DNA of 55,872 nucleotides from positions 1-55,872 of the forward strand of contig JSYX01000143.1 in assembly GCA_000787465.1 (NCBI GenBank), read 5' to 3'. A program made the position numbers and the translations under genes. How positions within the stretch are numbered: the stretch's first letter is position 1; every line of letters begins with the position of its first letter. Below, piece after piece: positions 36,410 to 46,077 of this stretch. Under the pieces are notes generated by a model. The model saw only the letters and a list, made by a program, of their open reading frames with translations. It was not told the origin of the DNA and ran no database searches. This DNA is from Thermomucor indicae-seudaticae (Eukaryota > Mucoromycota > Mucoromycetes > Mucorales > Lichtheimiaceae).

Positions 36410-37159
36410 ATGTCTTTCATTCGCGTTATTACCCTCACAGTTTTCTTGATTGTATCCGTTCAAGGCTATTGTATCTACAACGAGCATGACTCTTTAACAT
36501 TCACCGTCACTCAAATAGAGGGCTATGGCTGCAACTCTCTTGCGTAAGTAGGTGATGTGAAGACCAAGCAGGCCTGTATGCTGACTTTTTTCTTTCTTCA
36601 ACTGATAGTCGCTTTCATAAAGACATAGGGCCAACCGGCAAAGAATGCTGCCCTTACACAACCGGAGATTGTTGCGAGTCTATGACTAAAGATGGACTCG
36701 TCAGGTTGGAGGTAATAACTTGTTTGGCTTTATTCAATATGTTTGCCTTATCTCACTGCGTAGTATGCTTGTTTGCTCAGTGGGGTTACTATAAGTTCTA
36801 TATGCCCTGTGGTGGCTACGCCGTCTTCTCTGGGGTCGTTGGGCAGAAGGTGGAGGTCAATACGTTTGATGCTAACGGCAATCCATACATGAACACCGAG
36901 CACCCTCCCACATTTGCTATTGGAAGAGTGCACGGCAATCATACTGTTAATTCTACCGTGACTGAACAAGTGCCCAGCAATCGTACTCTTCACCCTACCG
37001 TAATTGGAGTGCCTGTCAATCAGACCCTCAATACTTCCACGACTGTCCAAGTGCCTCGCAATCGTACCCTTAACGCTACGGTAAGCCTTCAGCTTTTTCT
37101 TATTGATCTTGTCGCATGTCCGAGTAACGTGTATCGCCGCCCTTTTACAGATAATCTAA
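36410..37159 (+). CDS. Secreted six-cysteine protein, array copy 1
   Basis: Exons 36410-36543, 36609-36711, 36781-37080 and 37151-37159 encode 181 residues. A signal peptide is plain: MSFIRVITLTVFLIVSVQG, with cleavage expected before YCIYN. The mature protein has YC, a CC pair (KECCPYTT), a second CC pair (GDCC) and a lone Cys in MPCGGYAVFSG; copy 1 has one extra Cys (GYGCNS). After GRVHGNHTVNST comes a tail with three VPxNxTL repeats and many N-x-S/T sequons, far longer than in the other copies. No known domain is recognised. The location is extracellular or cell wall by inference. Likely roles (wall protein, adhesin, antagonist, effector) cannot be separated from sequence alone. The last exon is tiny (ATA ATC TAA), a feature shared by copies 1-3. 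Confidence 0.8.
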
Positions 37160-37309
37160 TGTGCGAAGAGGCCAGCAAATGGCAAAGACGTTTATCACAT
37201 GTTGCATTTATTACTACTAACTTCATGTAATCAATAGAAATTCCGTAGATTAGACATGCTTATTTTTCTAAACTATAGATAATGACAAATAAAGTAACCA
37301 CAATGAAAA

Positions 37310-38260
37310 AGGATGGAATGCGGGATAATCATTTTCCGGTTGCAAAGGCGGCTGTTGAAAGGATGGGCAGGGTTACGAGAGGAGGTCTCCAATTGTCCAC
37401 CGCCATGAGACTGTTCTCGTGTTCACGATCAGATTGACTTTGAGGATTTAAGTTCGGATTGGCTGCAATTGAGGATTTTCATGAAGACAATGGTGGGTGA
37501 TATTTTCAGAATGTTCGGCATCATTACCACCGCGAACATGCGTAAACGTTCTAACCATATCTCGGCAAAAATACTGTCGATGCAGACTAAAGCATGTCAA
37601 CTGATTCTTGCTCAAACGTTAATAGTTGAATAGCTTTCTCTTCTTGTCCGTTTCTGGCTGGTGGTGTTTGCGTGCCTTGTCTAGAATTAAGCATCGGTGT
37701 GAATTGGCCGGGCACGTGCTCTGGAACGCATATTGCTTGGATGGCCTCATTCATTGTGATATATAAAGAATGACTGTTTCTCTTTCTAAGCAGGCTATAT
37801 CCGACGATTTGGTAAAATTCAGGATGCAATTCCTGACGGCGATTCCGGCACTTTGAGGAAGGAGCGCGCCAGTGTATCGACTGATCATGTCTACTACTAT
37901 GTGCAGCGTGTCCACAACAGCCTCATTGATAGTGGATGGGATCAATGGCGAATTATCCTGATTTGTTTTGCCGGTGATGCCGTCAGTACTGTATTACATG
38001 ACGTTACTTCAAAGATATAAGGAAATTGCGTAAAAACGTCATTTGATGCTCGATATGCTGCATAACGAATTGTAACGGCTTGGACAGTATTTTAGGTATT
38101 TCATGGGTTCTTCGCTTACGGTAGCTGCAATGGTACCGACCGCTGATCCTGCGTGTACCATCAGCGGTTGCCATGCATTACTACTGGCTGGTAGATGTGG
38201 AGTACTAGTATTAGGTCTATAAGGCGCGGGGGAAACAGGTGACGTCGATCTAGAAGAACA
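37310..38260. pseudogene. Decayed segment X, unit 1
   Basis: This segment follows the secreted gene and recurs at 39960-40770 and 42320-43340. On the + strand an open stretch reads VHNSLIDSGWDQWRIILICF followed by AGDAVSTVLHDV (about 37.9-38.0 kb), and unit 2 has the related HNTLIDSGQGHWRIILVC, but stops and frameshifts interrupt every copy. It most likely descends from a coding gene that was carried in the duplicated unit. The family is not recognised and even the coding strand is an inference. Confidence 0.45.
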
Positions 38261-38379
38261 AATAGCACGCGACTATAGTCGAGGTTGTTATTCTCTTGTT
38301 GTTGTTGACTGGTTCATCATACAATAAAAAGAAAAAGCTGATAGCAAAGGGAGGGAAAGACATTGGATGCAAAAGCAAG

Positions 38380-38885
38380 CCAATTGCGTTGCCAAATATG
38401 TCTGACCCTGTAATTATGCGCAAATCATTGTCTTTGTGCTGATGGCTTTCTTTGTTGCTACAAAAGTCATCGGGAATGCAGCATCGTAAAAAATTCTGCT
38501 GTTGTATAATGAACAGAGACAACAGAATTCATTCTCTATTGTGATATTCTTAGCAACATTTCCAGGTGCTGATATCTTTGGCAACTCCTATGCATCTGAT
38601 AACTTTCCTTCATATGAATGCGTCAATTGCCACTAAACGTTTGCGGCTAGGCGCTATGCTTGCCATCTTGGGAAGTGGTTAGGTTTCGCAGGACGACAAT
38701 CGAATCGAGTGGTTAGCCGAAGGCGGTAGGCTTCTTTTTCCAAAACGTTTGCGTTGGATTGCTCTGTAGCTGACAATTGATCGTATTCTTTCTTTTAGTC
38801 ATCGGCGGTATCAAACGGTATTCCACGCGTCAAGAAGCCCAAAACAGCACCTTCTTTAGACAAGATCGACGCATGTTTATTATGC
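38380..38885 (+). pseudogene. Sgf11 3' fragment, unit 2 (broken)
   Basis: The zinc-finger exon is recognisable (GADIFGNSYASDNFPSYECV, then NCH followed directly by a TAA stop). Downstream it has drifted: the H-x3-C half reads CHLGKW, losing the last zinc ligand. The Ser-rich exon (LGSSSPF...) is missing, while the last exon survives (SNGIPRVKKPKTAPS) without its stop codon. The N-terminal exons were never copied. It cannot encode a functional Sgf11. Confidence 0.75.
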
Positions 38886-39133
38886 ATTGTCTGGCATTGC
38901 TTGCTGCTAAATAAAGACTGCTATTCATTCTGATCCGATAAGAGTAAAGCAACCGCGTGCAAATGCAAGTCCTCTGCCCAAGTGTTTTGTGTAAAATGGA
39001 AGATCCTGTTTGTCTTTTCGAGCCAACAAGATCTTGCAGAAGATATAAAACTATGGAGCTGAAAGCAACACGTCTTGGTACTTCAAAAATATATATACAA
39101 CTGTTGGAAAACTGCAACCATAGGGAAGAAACA

Positions 39134-39812
39134 ATGTTCTTCATTCGCGTTATCGCCCTTGTTTTTTCCTTGATTGTATCCGTTCAAGGTTACTGTATCT
39201 ATAACCGGCTTCCAACAGCTACAATTTCCGTCACACAGACTCGAGGCTATGGCGGCGACCAATTTTCGTAAGTAGATCCTGTGAAAGGCAAGCAAGCAAG
39301 CCTGTGTTGCTGACACTTTTTTCTGCCTATCAGTCACTTTCATAAAGACATAAGGCCTTCCGGCAAGGAGTGCTGTCCTTACACCACCAGAGATTGCTGC
39401 GTGAATCAGGTTCAAGATGGATTCGCCGCTTTCAATGTAATATTTTTTGGCTTTGCTCAATATGCTTGCTGTATCTCACTCAGTTATGCTTGGTTTCTTA
39501 GTTGAAGAAGCCCTCGGGTTCGACTTCCATTGATTTCTATTCAACCTGTGGTGGCTATGCCATCGTCTCTGGGTCCGATGCAAATCCGACTATTCAAGTG
39601 TACGACGCTGACGGCAAACCATACCCGTTCACGTTCCCTCTACATCTGAATGCTATTGGAAAAGTGCATGGCAACCATACCGCTAATTCTACAGTAACTG
39701 AACAAGCGCCCGGCAATCGTACCCTCAACTTTATGGTAAGCCTTCGATGTTTGTTACTGAAGTTTCCACATGTCCGAGCAACGTATATCCACCGCAAGCT
39801 TATTAGGCATGA
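39134..39812 (+). CDS. Secreted six-cysteine protein, array copy 2
   Basis: Exons 39134-39267, 39334-39436, 39502-39735 and 39807-39812 encode 158 residues; the first two exon lengths equal those of the other copies exactly. The signal peptide is MFFIRVIALVFSLIVSVQG. Mature cysteines: YC, KECCPYTT, RDCC, and a single Cys in STCGGYAIVSG. IQVYDADGKPYPF and IGKVHGNHTANSTVTEQAP follow, with one VPxNxTL-like unit (APGNRTLNF). All splice sites are GT-AG. The TATA box is at 39044-39050. The copy appears intact. The last two-codon exon (GCA TGA) is the least certain part. Confidence 0.78.
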
Positions 39813-39959
39813 AAAGGCCAGCAAATGACAACTACATTTACCACCCTTTACATTTAGTATTAATAACTTCATGCGCCCCATATAGATTACCATTGATTTA
39901 GATATTCGTCTTTCGAATGATAAACCTTATGAAGAAAGTAATCACAAGAAAAGTATGAG

Positions 39960-40770
39960 AAGTGGGTTAATATGTTTTTGCTTGTAATGGCAGCTATTGA
40001 AAGGACTGGCAGGGTTACTAGAGGAGCTCTTCAATAGTCTACCGGCACGACGTTGTTCTCATGTTCAGGATCATATTGGCTTTAAAGTTTTAAAGTTCGG
40101 ATGGGCTGCAATTGAACACTTTTGTCAAGACGATGATGGGTGATTTCTTCAGGACGTCCAGCGTTATTGCCATCGCGCACACTGCGTACACGTTCTAACC
40201 ATATCTGGGCGTGGTCAACCGTATCCGAAAAGACTGCCGAAGCATGTCAACCGATTCTTGGCCAGGCGCCAATAATCGAACAGCTTTCTTTTCTTGTCCG
40301 TTCCTGGCCAGTGGTGTTTCCGCGCCTTTCCCTTCCTCTGATTCACCTTGTCTATTATCTCCAGGCACTAAATTGGCTGCGGTTCACAACACCCTTATTG
40401 ATAGTGGACAAGGTCATTGGCGAATAATCCTGGTTTGTCGTTGCCGATGATGTTGCCAACGCTGTATTAGATGATGTTGCTGCCAGAAACACAAGGGCAT
40501 TGTGCAAGAGCGTTATTTATTGCTCGACACGCCGAAGCACGTATTGTAACCAGCTTAGACAACAATTTTAGGGATTTCATGGCTAATAGTACGCTCACAA
40601 CGGCCGCTGTGGTACAGACTGCCTATCCGGCGGTGTTACCATCAGCTGTTGCCATGCTGGAAGATGCACGGCACTATTAGCACGCTACCAGCCCGCTGGA
40701 CGAACAGGTAACGTCGATCGAGGAGAAGAACAGGCACGCATCTGTAGTTAAGCTTGTCGTTGTCGTCTGG
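39960..40770. pseudogene. Decayed segment X, unit 2
   Basis: This is homologous to the segments after copies 1 and 3 but more divergent. It includes an uninterrupted + stretch reading RIVTSLDNNFRDFMANST and then AAVVQTAYPAVLPSAVAMLE (40471-40680), which is the best preserved part of the relic. Upstream frames are broken. The product is not recognised. Confidence 0.42.
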
Positions 40771-40799
40771 TTCATTATACGATAACAGCGCATACCAAA

Positions 40800-41285
40800 C
40801 ATGTCAGGACTGAAAATTATGCTCAAATCATTGTCTTTGTCTGATGGCTTTCTTTGTTATCTACAACAAAAGTTGTCGGACATATGATATCGTGTTGTCG
40901 TATATGCAAGAATTTCTGATCGAGACAACAGCATTCGATCTCTATTCCGCTATTCTTAGTAACAGGGCCAGGCTTTGATGTCTTCGTCAAACGCTATCCA
41001 TCCAGAAACCTTCATATGAATGCGTCCATCGCCACAAGATGGTCGCGGCTGGGCGCTATGCTCGCCATCTTGGAAATGTGTTTAGGGTTCTTAAGACAAC
41101 AATCGAATCGAGTGGCTAGCCGAAGGTAGTAGCTTTTTGTTACAAAACGTTTGCAATGGATTGCCCTGTGGCATGATTGATATTCTTTCTTTCAGCCACC
41201 GGCGGCAGCAAACGGTGTTTCATGCGTCAGAAAGCTCAACGCTGCATCTTCCTCGGAACAACTTTGATCGATACATATCTATTAC
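40800..41285 (+). pseudogene. Sgf11 3' fragment, unit 3 (broken)
   Basis: Small deletions shift the frame before the zinc finger. The finger itself reads YECVHRHKMVAAGRYARHLG then NVF, so the second and fourth zinc ligands are lost. The Ser-rich exon is absent. The last exon is open (PPAAANGVSCVRKLNAASSS then a stop). No start or upstream exons exist, so this is a relic. Confidence 0.75.
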
Positions 41286-41507
41286 CGACTGTCGTCATGG
41301 CTGCCGAATAAAGACCACAATTCATTTTGATGCGGTAAGAACAATACCAATGACGAGTAGATACAAATCCTCATTGTTTCCTCCAAAGTGAAGAGGTCCT
41401 ATTTATCTTTTCTAGCGAACAAAATCTTACAGAATATATAAACGTACGGAACTGTGAGTAGCAAGTCTTGATGCTTCAGAACTTCAAGCTACGACGCTAG
41501 AAAAACA

Positions 41508-42169
41508 ATGTGCTTCATTCGCATTATCATATTGGCCGTTTTCTTGATTGTATCCGTTCAAGGCTACTGTATCTATAACAAGCATCCATTTGCTACACTT
41601 CGTGTTACTCAAATTGCTGGCTATGGGGGCGACAATTTTTCGCAAGTAGAACATGTGCAGAGTATTATGCAAGTCTGTGTTGCTGACGGTTTTTCTTTTT
41701 CTATTAGTAACTTTAAAAAATACATAAAGCCTTCCAACAGCGAATGCTGTCCTTACACCGACAAATCTTGTTGCACGTCTATGACTAAAGATGGAGTTAT
41801 CAAGCTCGAAGTAATAATCTGTTCGGCTTTGTTCAATTTGCTTGCTGTATCTCACTCACGTATGCTTGCTTGCTCAGGTGGAGAAATTCAGGTCCGGTTC
41901 GCATATGATTCCCGCTGACTTCACAGCACCCTGTGGTGGCTCTGCCGTCATCTCCGGATCCGATACGAACCTAGATATTCAAGTGTATGATGCTGACGGT
42001 AACCCATACCCAACTACCATCGAGGATGGCTCTAGACAAGTCGCTGCTGCTGGAAAAGTGCATGGCAATCATACCGCTAATTCTACGGTAAGTCTTCAGT
42101 CTTTGTTGTCTTCGCATGTCCGAATAACACGTGTTGCCGCCATCTTTTCAGAGATATCTTAACGTATGA
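41508..42169 (+). CDS. Secreted six-cysteine protein, array copy 3 (GC donor)
   Basis: Exons 41508-41641, 41708-41810, 41878-42087 and 42152-42169 encode 154 residues. The signal peptide is MCFIRIIILAVFLIVSVQG. Cysteine motifs are YC, SECCPYTD, KSCC, and a lone Cys in APCGGSAVISG. IQVYDADGNPYPTT and GKVHGNHTANST come next; the VPxNxTL repeats are absent because the exon ends right after NST. Intron 1 (41642-41707) starts GCAAGTAG instead of GTAAGTAG. Reading through it would add a frame with stops, so expression of a full protein depends on GC-donor splicing. The rest of the gene is open. Confidence 0.72.
41642..41707 (+). other. GC-AG intron in secreted protein copy 3
   Basis: The donor is GCAAGTAG where the three sister copies have GTAAGTAG. 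The acceptor CTATTAG and the exon lengths on both sides are the same as in the sisters, so the intron position is secure. The remainder of the donor matches the U1 consensus well, as is usual for GC introns. Confidence 0.8.
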
Positions 42170-42319
42170 AGAAGCCAACAGATAGCAAAGACACTTTTGT
42201 TTCTTACATTTACTAGGAATAACTTCATGTGATCGATGACCATTTCCATAGATTTAGATATTCATGTTTCAAAAGATAATAAACAAGGATGAGTAAAGTA
42301 ACTATTGATCGCAAGGAAG

Positions 42320-43340
42320 AAGGATGGCATGCGGGATTCTCAGTTTTTGGTTGCAAAGTAGCACTGATTGACATGAGTGGAAAGAGTTAAGAGGAAGTCT
42401 TCAAAGGTCTACCGGCACTACTTCGTTTCTTGTGCTCAGGATGAGGTTAGCTTTAATTATGGATCTGGAATTCAGAAGGGTGGCAACCGAACACTTTTTC
42501 AAGATAATGGGTGTTTCTTTTCGGGGCATTCAGTGTTATTACCATTGCAAACACTGCGTAAACGTTCTAATCACATCGCGGCGCAGTCAACCGGATCCGG
42601 GAAGATTTTAGAAGCAGACTAAAGCACGTCAAGTGACTCTTGACCAAACGCCAATGGTCGAATAGCTTTCTCTCCTTGCCCATTCCTGACCGGTGGTGTT
42701 TGTGTGCCTTGTCTCGGTTTGCGCATTGGTGATTTCGCTGGTGACTTGGCAGTGGAAAGATTATCTTACGGTGGCCTAGTCCATCGTGATATATGAAGAA
42801 TGTCTCCTCTTTTCTTTTTTCCAAGCACGATGTTATCACTGTCATTATTATCATTAACGATTCGGTAAATTCAGAATACAATTGCTGACGACGCTTTTGG
42901 CACTTTGAGGAAATCGATGCGCCAGCGTATCGGTTGATCACGTCTATTACTTTGCACAACGTGCCCACAATATCCACCTTGGTAGTGGCTAGGCTGGATG
43001 GCGATAATCCTGATTTGTTGTTTCCGTGTAATGCCGTTAACGCTGTATCGGACGGCACTGGTGCCAAGATAAAAGGAAATTGCGAAAAGCGTCATTTGAT
43101 ACTCGATATGCTGCATAGGGAATTGTAACCAGCTTGGAAAGTAATCTAGGCATTTCATGGATTTTTCGGTCACGATAGCCAGAATGGTACTAGCCGCTAA
43201 TCCGGCACGTACCATCCGCTGTTGCCATGCATTACTGCTGGCTGGTAGTTGTGGAGTACTAGTATTAGGTTTATAAGTTGCGGGGGGAAACAGTTGACGT
43301 CGATCGAGAATAACAAACAGCACGCGTCCATAGTAGAGGT
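42320..43340. pseudogene. Decayed segment X, unit 3
   Basis: The counterpart of the segment after copy 1, with matching blocks (ASVSVDHVYY-like reading, and the TACTAGTATTAGGT end). Frames are interrupted on the + strand. A 166-codon minus ORF (42567-43067) runs through it but is not open in the sister segments, so I regard it as chance. Confidence 0.42.
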
Positions 43341-43449
43341 TGTCGCCCTTCTGTTGTTATTGACTGGTTCATCCTACAATAAGAAGAAGTGCTGATAGCA
43401 GAGGGACGAAAAGAGCTTGCACACAAAACAAGCCAACAGCGACTGCCAA

Positions 43450-44130
43450 ATATGTCCGATCTGGCAATTATGTGCAAATCATTGTCTTTGTGCTGATGGC
43501 TTTCTTTATTGCTACAAAAGATGTCGGGCATATGATATTGTAGATGCATAAAAGTTCGGCTGCTGTGTAATGGATAGAGACAATAGAATTCATTCTCTAT
43601 TCCGACACTCTTAGTAACACGACCGGCAGTTGATCTCTTTGGCAATTGCTACGCATCCGATAGCCTTCCGTCATACGAATGCTTCAATTGCCACAAAGTG
43701 GCTGCGGCGAGGCGGTACAGCCACCGTCTTGAAAAGTGTTTAGGGTTTGCAGGGTGACAATTGAGTCGATAGGTAGCCGAAGGTAACTGTACCAAGTCGT
43801 ATGCTCAGGCAGTCAGACAAAGAAAGAGAAACTTGCAGTGATTGATATTGAGGCGACAGCGTAGGCTTGGATCCTCGTCGCCGTTTGCATCCGCTGCGCC
43901 ATTTGATGATTCAACTGTATCTAGTGAACCAGAGAACCGGTCTCCTTATGAAGGGCAAAAGACGAAAAGATCGCCTCCAACGGGTCCCGTTTTTACAAAG
44001 AGTTTGCCTCGGATTGGTTTGTAGGTGATAATTTTGATTGTATTCTTTCTTTTAGTCATCGACGCCAACAAACGGTGTCTCACGAGTCAAGAAGCCCGAA
44101 ATTGCACCTTCTTCGGGAGAAGTTTGAGTG
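43450..44130 (+). pseudogene. Sgf11 3' fragment, unit 4 (broken)
   Basis: This is the most complete relic. The finger exon (LFGNCYASDSLPSYECFNCH, then KVAAARRYSHRLEKCLGFAG) has the zinc-ligand His replaced by Arg and a TGA after FAG. The Ser-rich exon is retained (LGSSSPFASAAPFDDSTVSS) and so is the last exon (TNGVSRVKKPEIAPSSGEV with its TGA). Retention of the Ser-rich exon only here and in the parent suggests that units 2 and 3 lost it. Confidence 0.75.
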
Positions 44131-44335
44131 ACAAATATCTATTATGCATCATCTGACCTTGATGCTAAATAAAGACAATAGTTCATCCTCACTTCGTGCA
44201 TAATAAAAGATCCTGTTAATGAAGAAGTATACCTTTTCGAGCGAACAAAATCTTGGAGAAGTCATAAAGTACGGAGCTGTGAGCACCGAGTGCTGGTGCT
44301 TCAGACGCTAGATATACAACGATTAAAGCAACACA

Positions 44336-44902
44336 ATGTCCTTCATTCGCATTATCACCTTCGTTTTCTTCTTGATTGCATCCGCCCAAGGTTACTGTAT
44401 CTATAACCATCATTCGTCTGCTACAATTTCCGTCACTCAAGTTGGAGGATATGGCGGCAATGATTATTCGTAAGTAGATCATGTGAAAAGCAAGCAAGCC
44501 AATGTTGCTGATTTTATTTGTTAGTCGATTTCACCAAGTCATAAAGCCTTCTGACAAGGCATGCTGCCCTTACACCACGAAAGATTGTTGCTCGGCTTTG
44601 AATAAAGATGGATACGGCAAATTCCAAGTAAGATTTTGGTTGGCTTCGTTCAATATGCTTGCTATATCTCATTCACATATGGTTGCTTGCTTGCTCAGGT
44701 ATACGTACTCCCAAATTCGCCTGTCCTTATGTTCCCTACACCGTGTGGTGGCTATGCAGTCATCTCTGGAACCGATTCGAATCTGGATATTCAGGTGTAT
44801 GATTCTGACGGCAATCAACACCCGGCTGACGTGGAGAATGCCCCGCCATTCAGCGGCGGTATTGGAAAAGTGCATGGCAACCGTACGCTCATTCTACCGT
44901 AA
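44336..44902 (+). CDS. Secreted six-cysteine protein, array copy 4 (C-terminally frameshifted)
   Basis: Exons 44336-44469, 44525-44627 and 44699-44902 give 146 residues. The signal peptide is MSFIRIITFVFFLIASAQG. Cysteines: YC, KACCPYTT, KDCC, and one in TPCGGYAVISG. IQVYDSDGNQHPAD and IGKVHGN follow. A one-base deletion relative to the sister copies then shifts the frame, giving RTLILP and a stop at 44900-44902. The sister-like sequence AQVPDSRTLNS continues out of frame to a retained GTAAGCC donor. The TATA element is also altered. The conserved core is complete, so the gene may still work, or it may be early in decay. Confidence 0.6.
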
Positions 44903-45190
44903 CTGCGCAAGTGCCCGACAGTCGTACCCTTAACTCTGCGGTAAGCCGCCAGTTTTTTTTATTGATCTTTTCATATGTCCGAGTAACGCGTAACGCCCCC
45001 CCTTTTAGCTGTATTTTAACGTATGAAGAAGCCTGCAAATGATAAAGACGCTTTCCACCCCCTTGCACTTGGTAGTAACAACCTCATGCGATCGATATAC
45101 ACTTCCACTGCTTTAGCTATTCTTCTTGCAAACGATAGACAATGGCGAATAAAGTAACCACAATAAAGAAGGATGGAATGCGAAATATCA

Positions 45191-46003
45191 TATTTTCGTT
45201 AATTATTATTCTGTGTGTTCCGAGTGAACTCGCGCGCGTTAGATCTGCAGTCATCAACCTAGCCACCTAGAGTTTGCATGATTTTTCAGTTACTTTTAAT
45301 GCATTGCAAAAGCTTTGAAGTAGTAGCTGGTTTGAACAGAGCACAAGCTACTTTCAGTGGCTGTTGAAATATTTGAAGCAAGATTAGGACCCGTAAGAAA
45401 GGCTCACGGCTTATGAACACCCACTGGGAATGAAGGGAGTGCCAAATGATGAGTTGAAGCAGAGGCGAAATCACAGACATGGCAAATGTGGCAGTTGACG
45501 CAGGGTACTTTCTCTGTGATTTGTGGCGGGAAAGAATTCCAGGAAGAATGGTGTGGGAACTGGAGACCAAACTTAGCGCGGGAAAATTGTTTTACCGATT
45601 TCCGTTACTTAATGTTATATACTATGTCTCAGCACACTATGCTGTCGTTTCCAGGATGGCGGAATTATCCTCGGCCAAAAGGAAAAACGATCGAAACAAG
45701 GTAAATGACGTGTGTTACAGATAGGGTTAAAGTTAAACAATAAAGTGGCTAATGCTTTTCTCTTTATTGCGGGATGTTCCTTTTTATACAGTCGATCGGC
45801 TTAGCAGAAACAGAGAAACTTCTAGGGAAACTATTTACAAATAAGGAAGTCTAAAGGAAAGAGGAGGAAACGCTAAGAAGGTCATGGATGATCAGTGTTC
45901 TGCGCTTTCGGTTCGCGACGTCTTCGGACTGGGATCGTCGGCTTAAACTTTCTCCGTTTTGATGATCCTTGAATTATCTATTGATGCCGACAATTCAGCA
46001 ACA
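45191..46003. other. Region between the array and tRNA-Asn, no gene assigned
   Basis: Similarity to the repeated unit ends near 45190. A + ORF of 81 codons (45479-45724) with KLFYRFPLLNVIYYVSAHYA is present but has no recognisable family. No repeats or transposon ends were seen at the breakpoint. Confidence 0.35.
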
Positions 46004-46077
46004 GCTCTTGTGGCGCAATTGGCTAGCGCGTCTGACTGTTAATCAGGAGGTTGGTGGTTCGAGCCCACCCAGGAGCG
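46004..46077 (+). tRNA. tRNA-Asn (anticodon GTT)
   Basis: The 74-nt cloverleaf is complete. The acceptor stem GCTCTTG (46004-46010) pairs with CAGGAGC (46070-46076), with discriminator G. The anticodon stem TCTGA/TCAGG encloses the loop CTGTTAA with GTT at 46038-46040, and the T arm contains GGTTCGAGCCC. There is no intron. The sequence around the anticodon (GACTGTTAATC) is that of eukaryotic tRNA-Asn. Confidence 0.95.

Larger units (their letters stand above)
35505..45190 (+). repeat. Tandem array of four diverged segmental duplications
   Basis: The same order of elements recurs four times: Sgf11 3' half, secreted cysteine-rich protein gene, decayed segment. Approximate units are 35505-38370, 38371-40790, 40791-43430 and 43431-45190; the last lacks most of the decayed segment. 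Anchors seen in each unit: the CCAAATATGTC-like start in Sgf11 exon 3, the zinc-finger exon, the Sgf11 last exon, the ATAAAG stretch and secreted-protein promoter, exons 1-3 of the secreted gene, and a GGATGGAATGCG-like sequence after it (units 1, 4, and modified in 3). Units 1 and 3 share the clearest similarity in the decayed part (TACTAGTATTAGGT). Divergence is high, so the duplications are not recent assembly artefacts. Confidence 0.85.

Noticed and set aside
42567..43067. 166-codon minus ORF in segment X of unit 3
   Set aside because: The homologous segments in units 1 and 2 are not open in this frame, and no family or splice context supports it.
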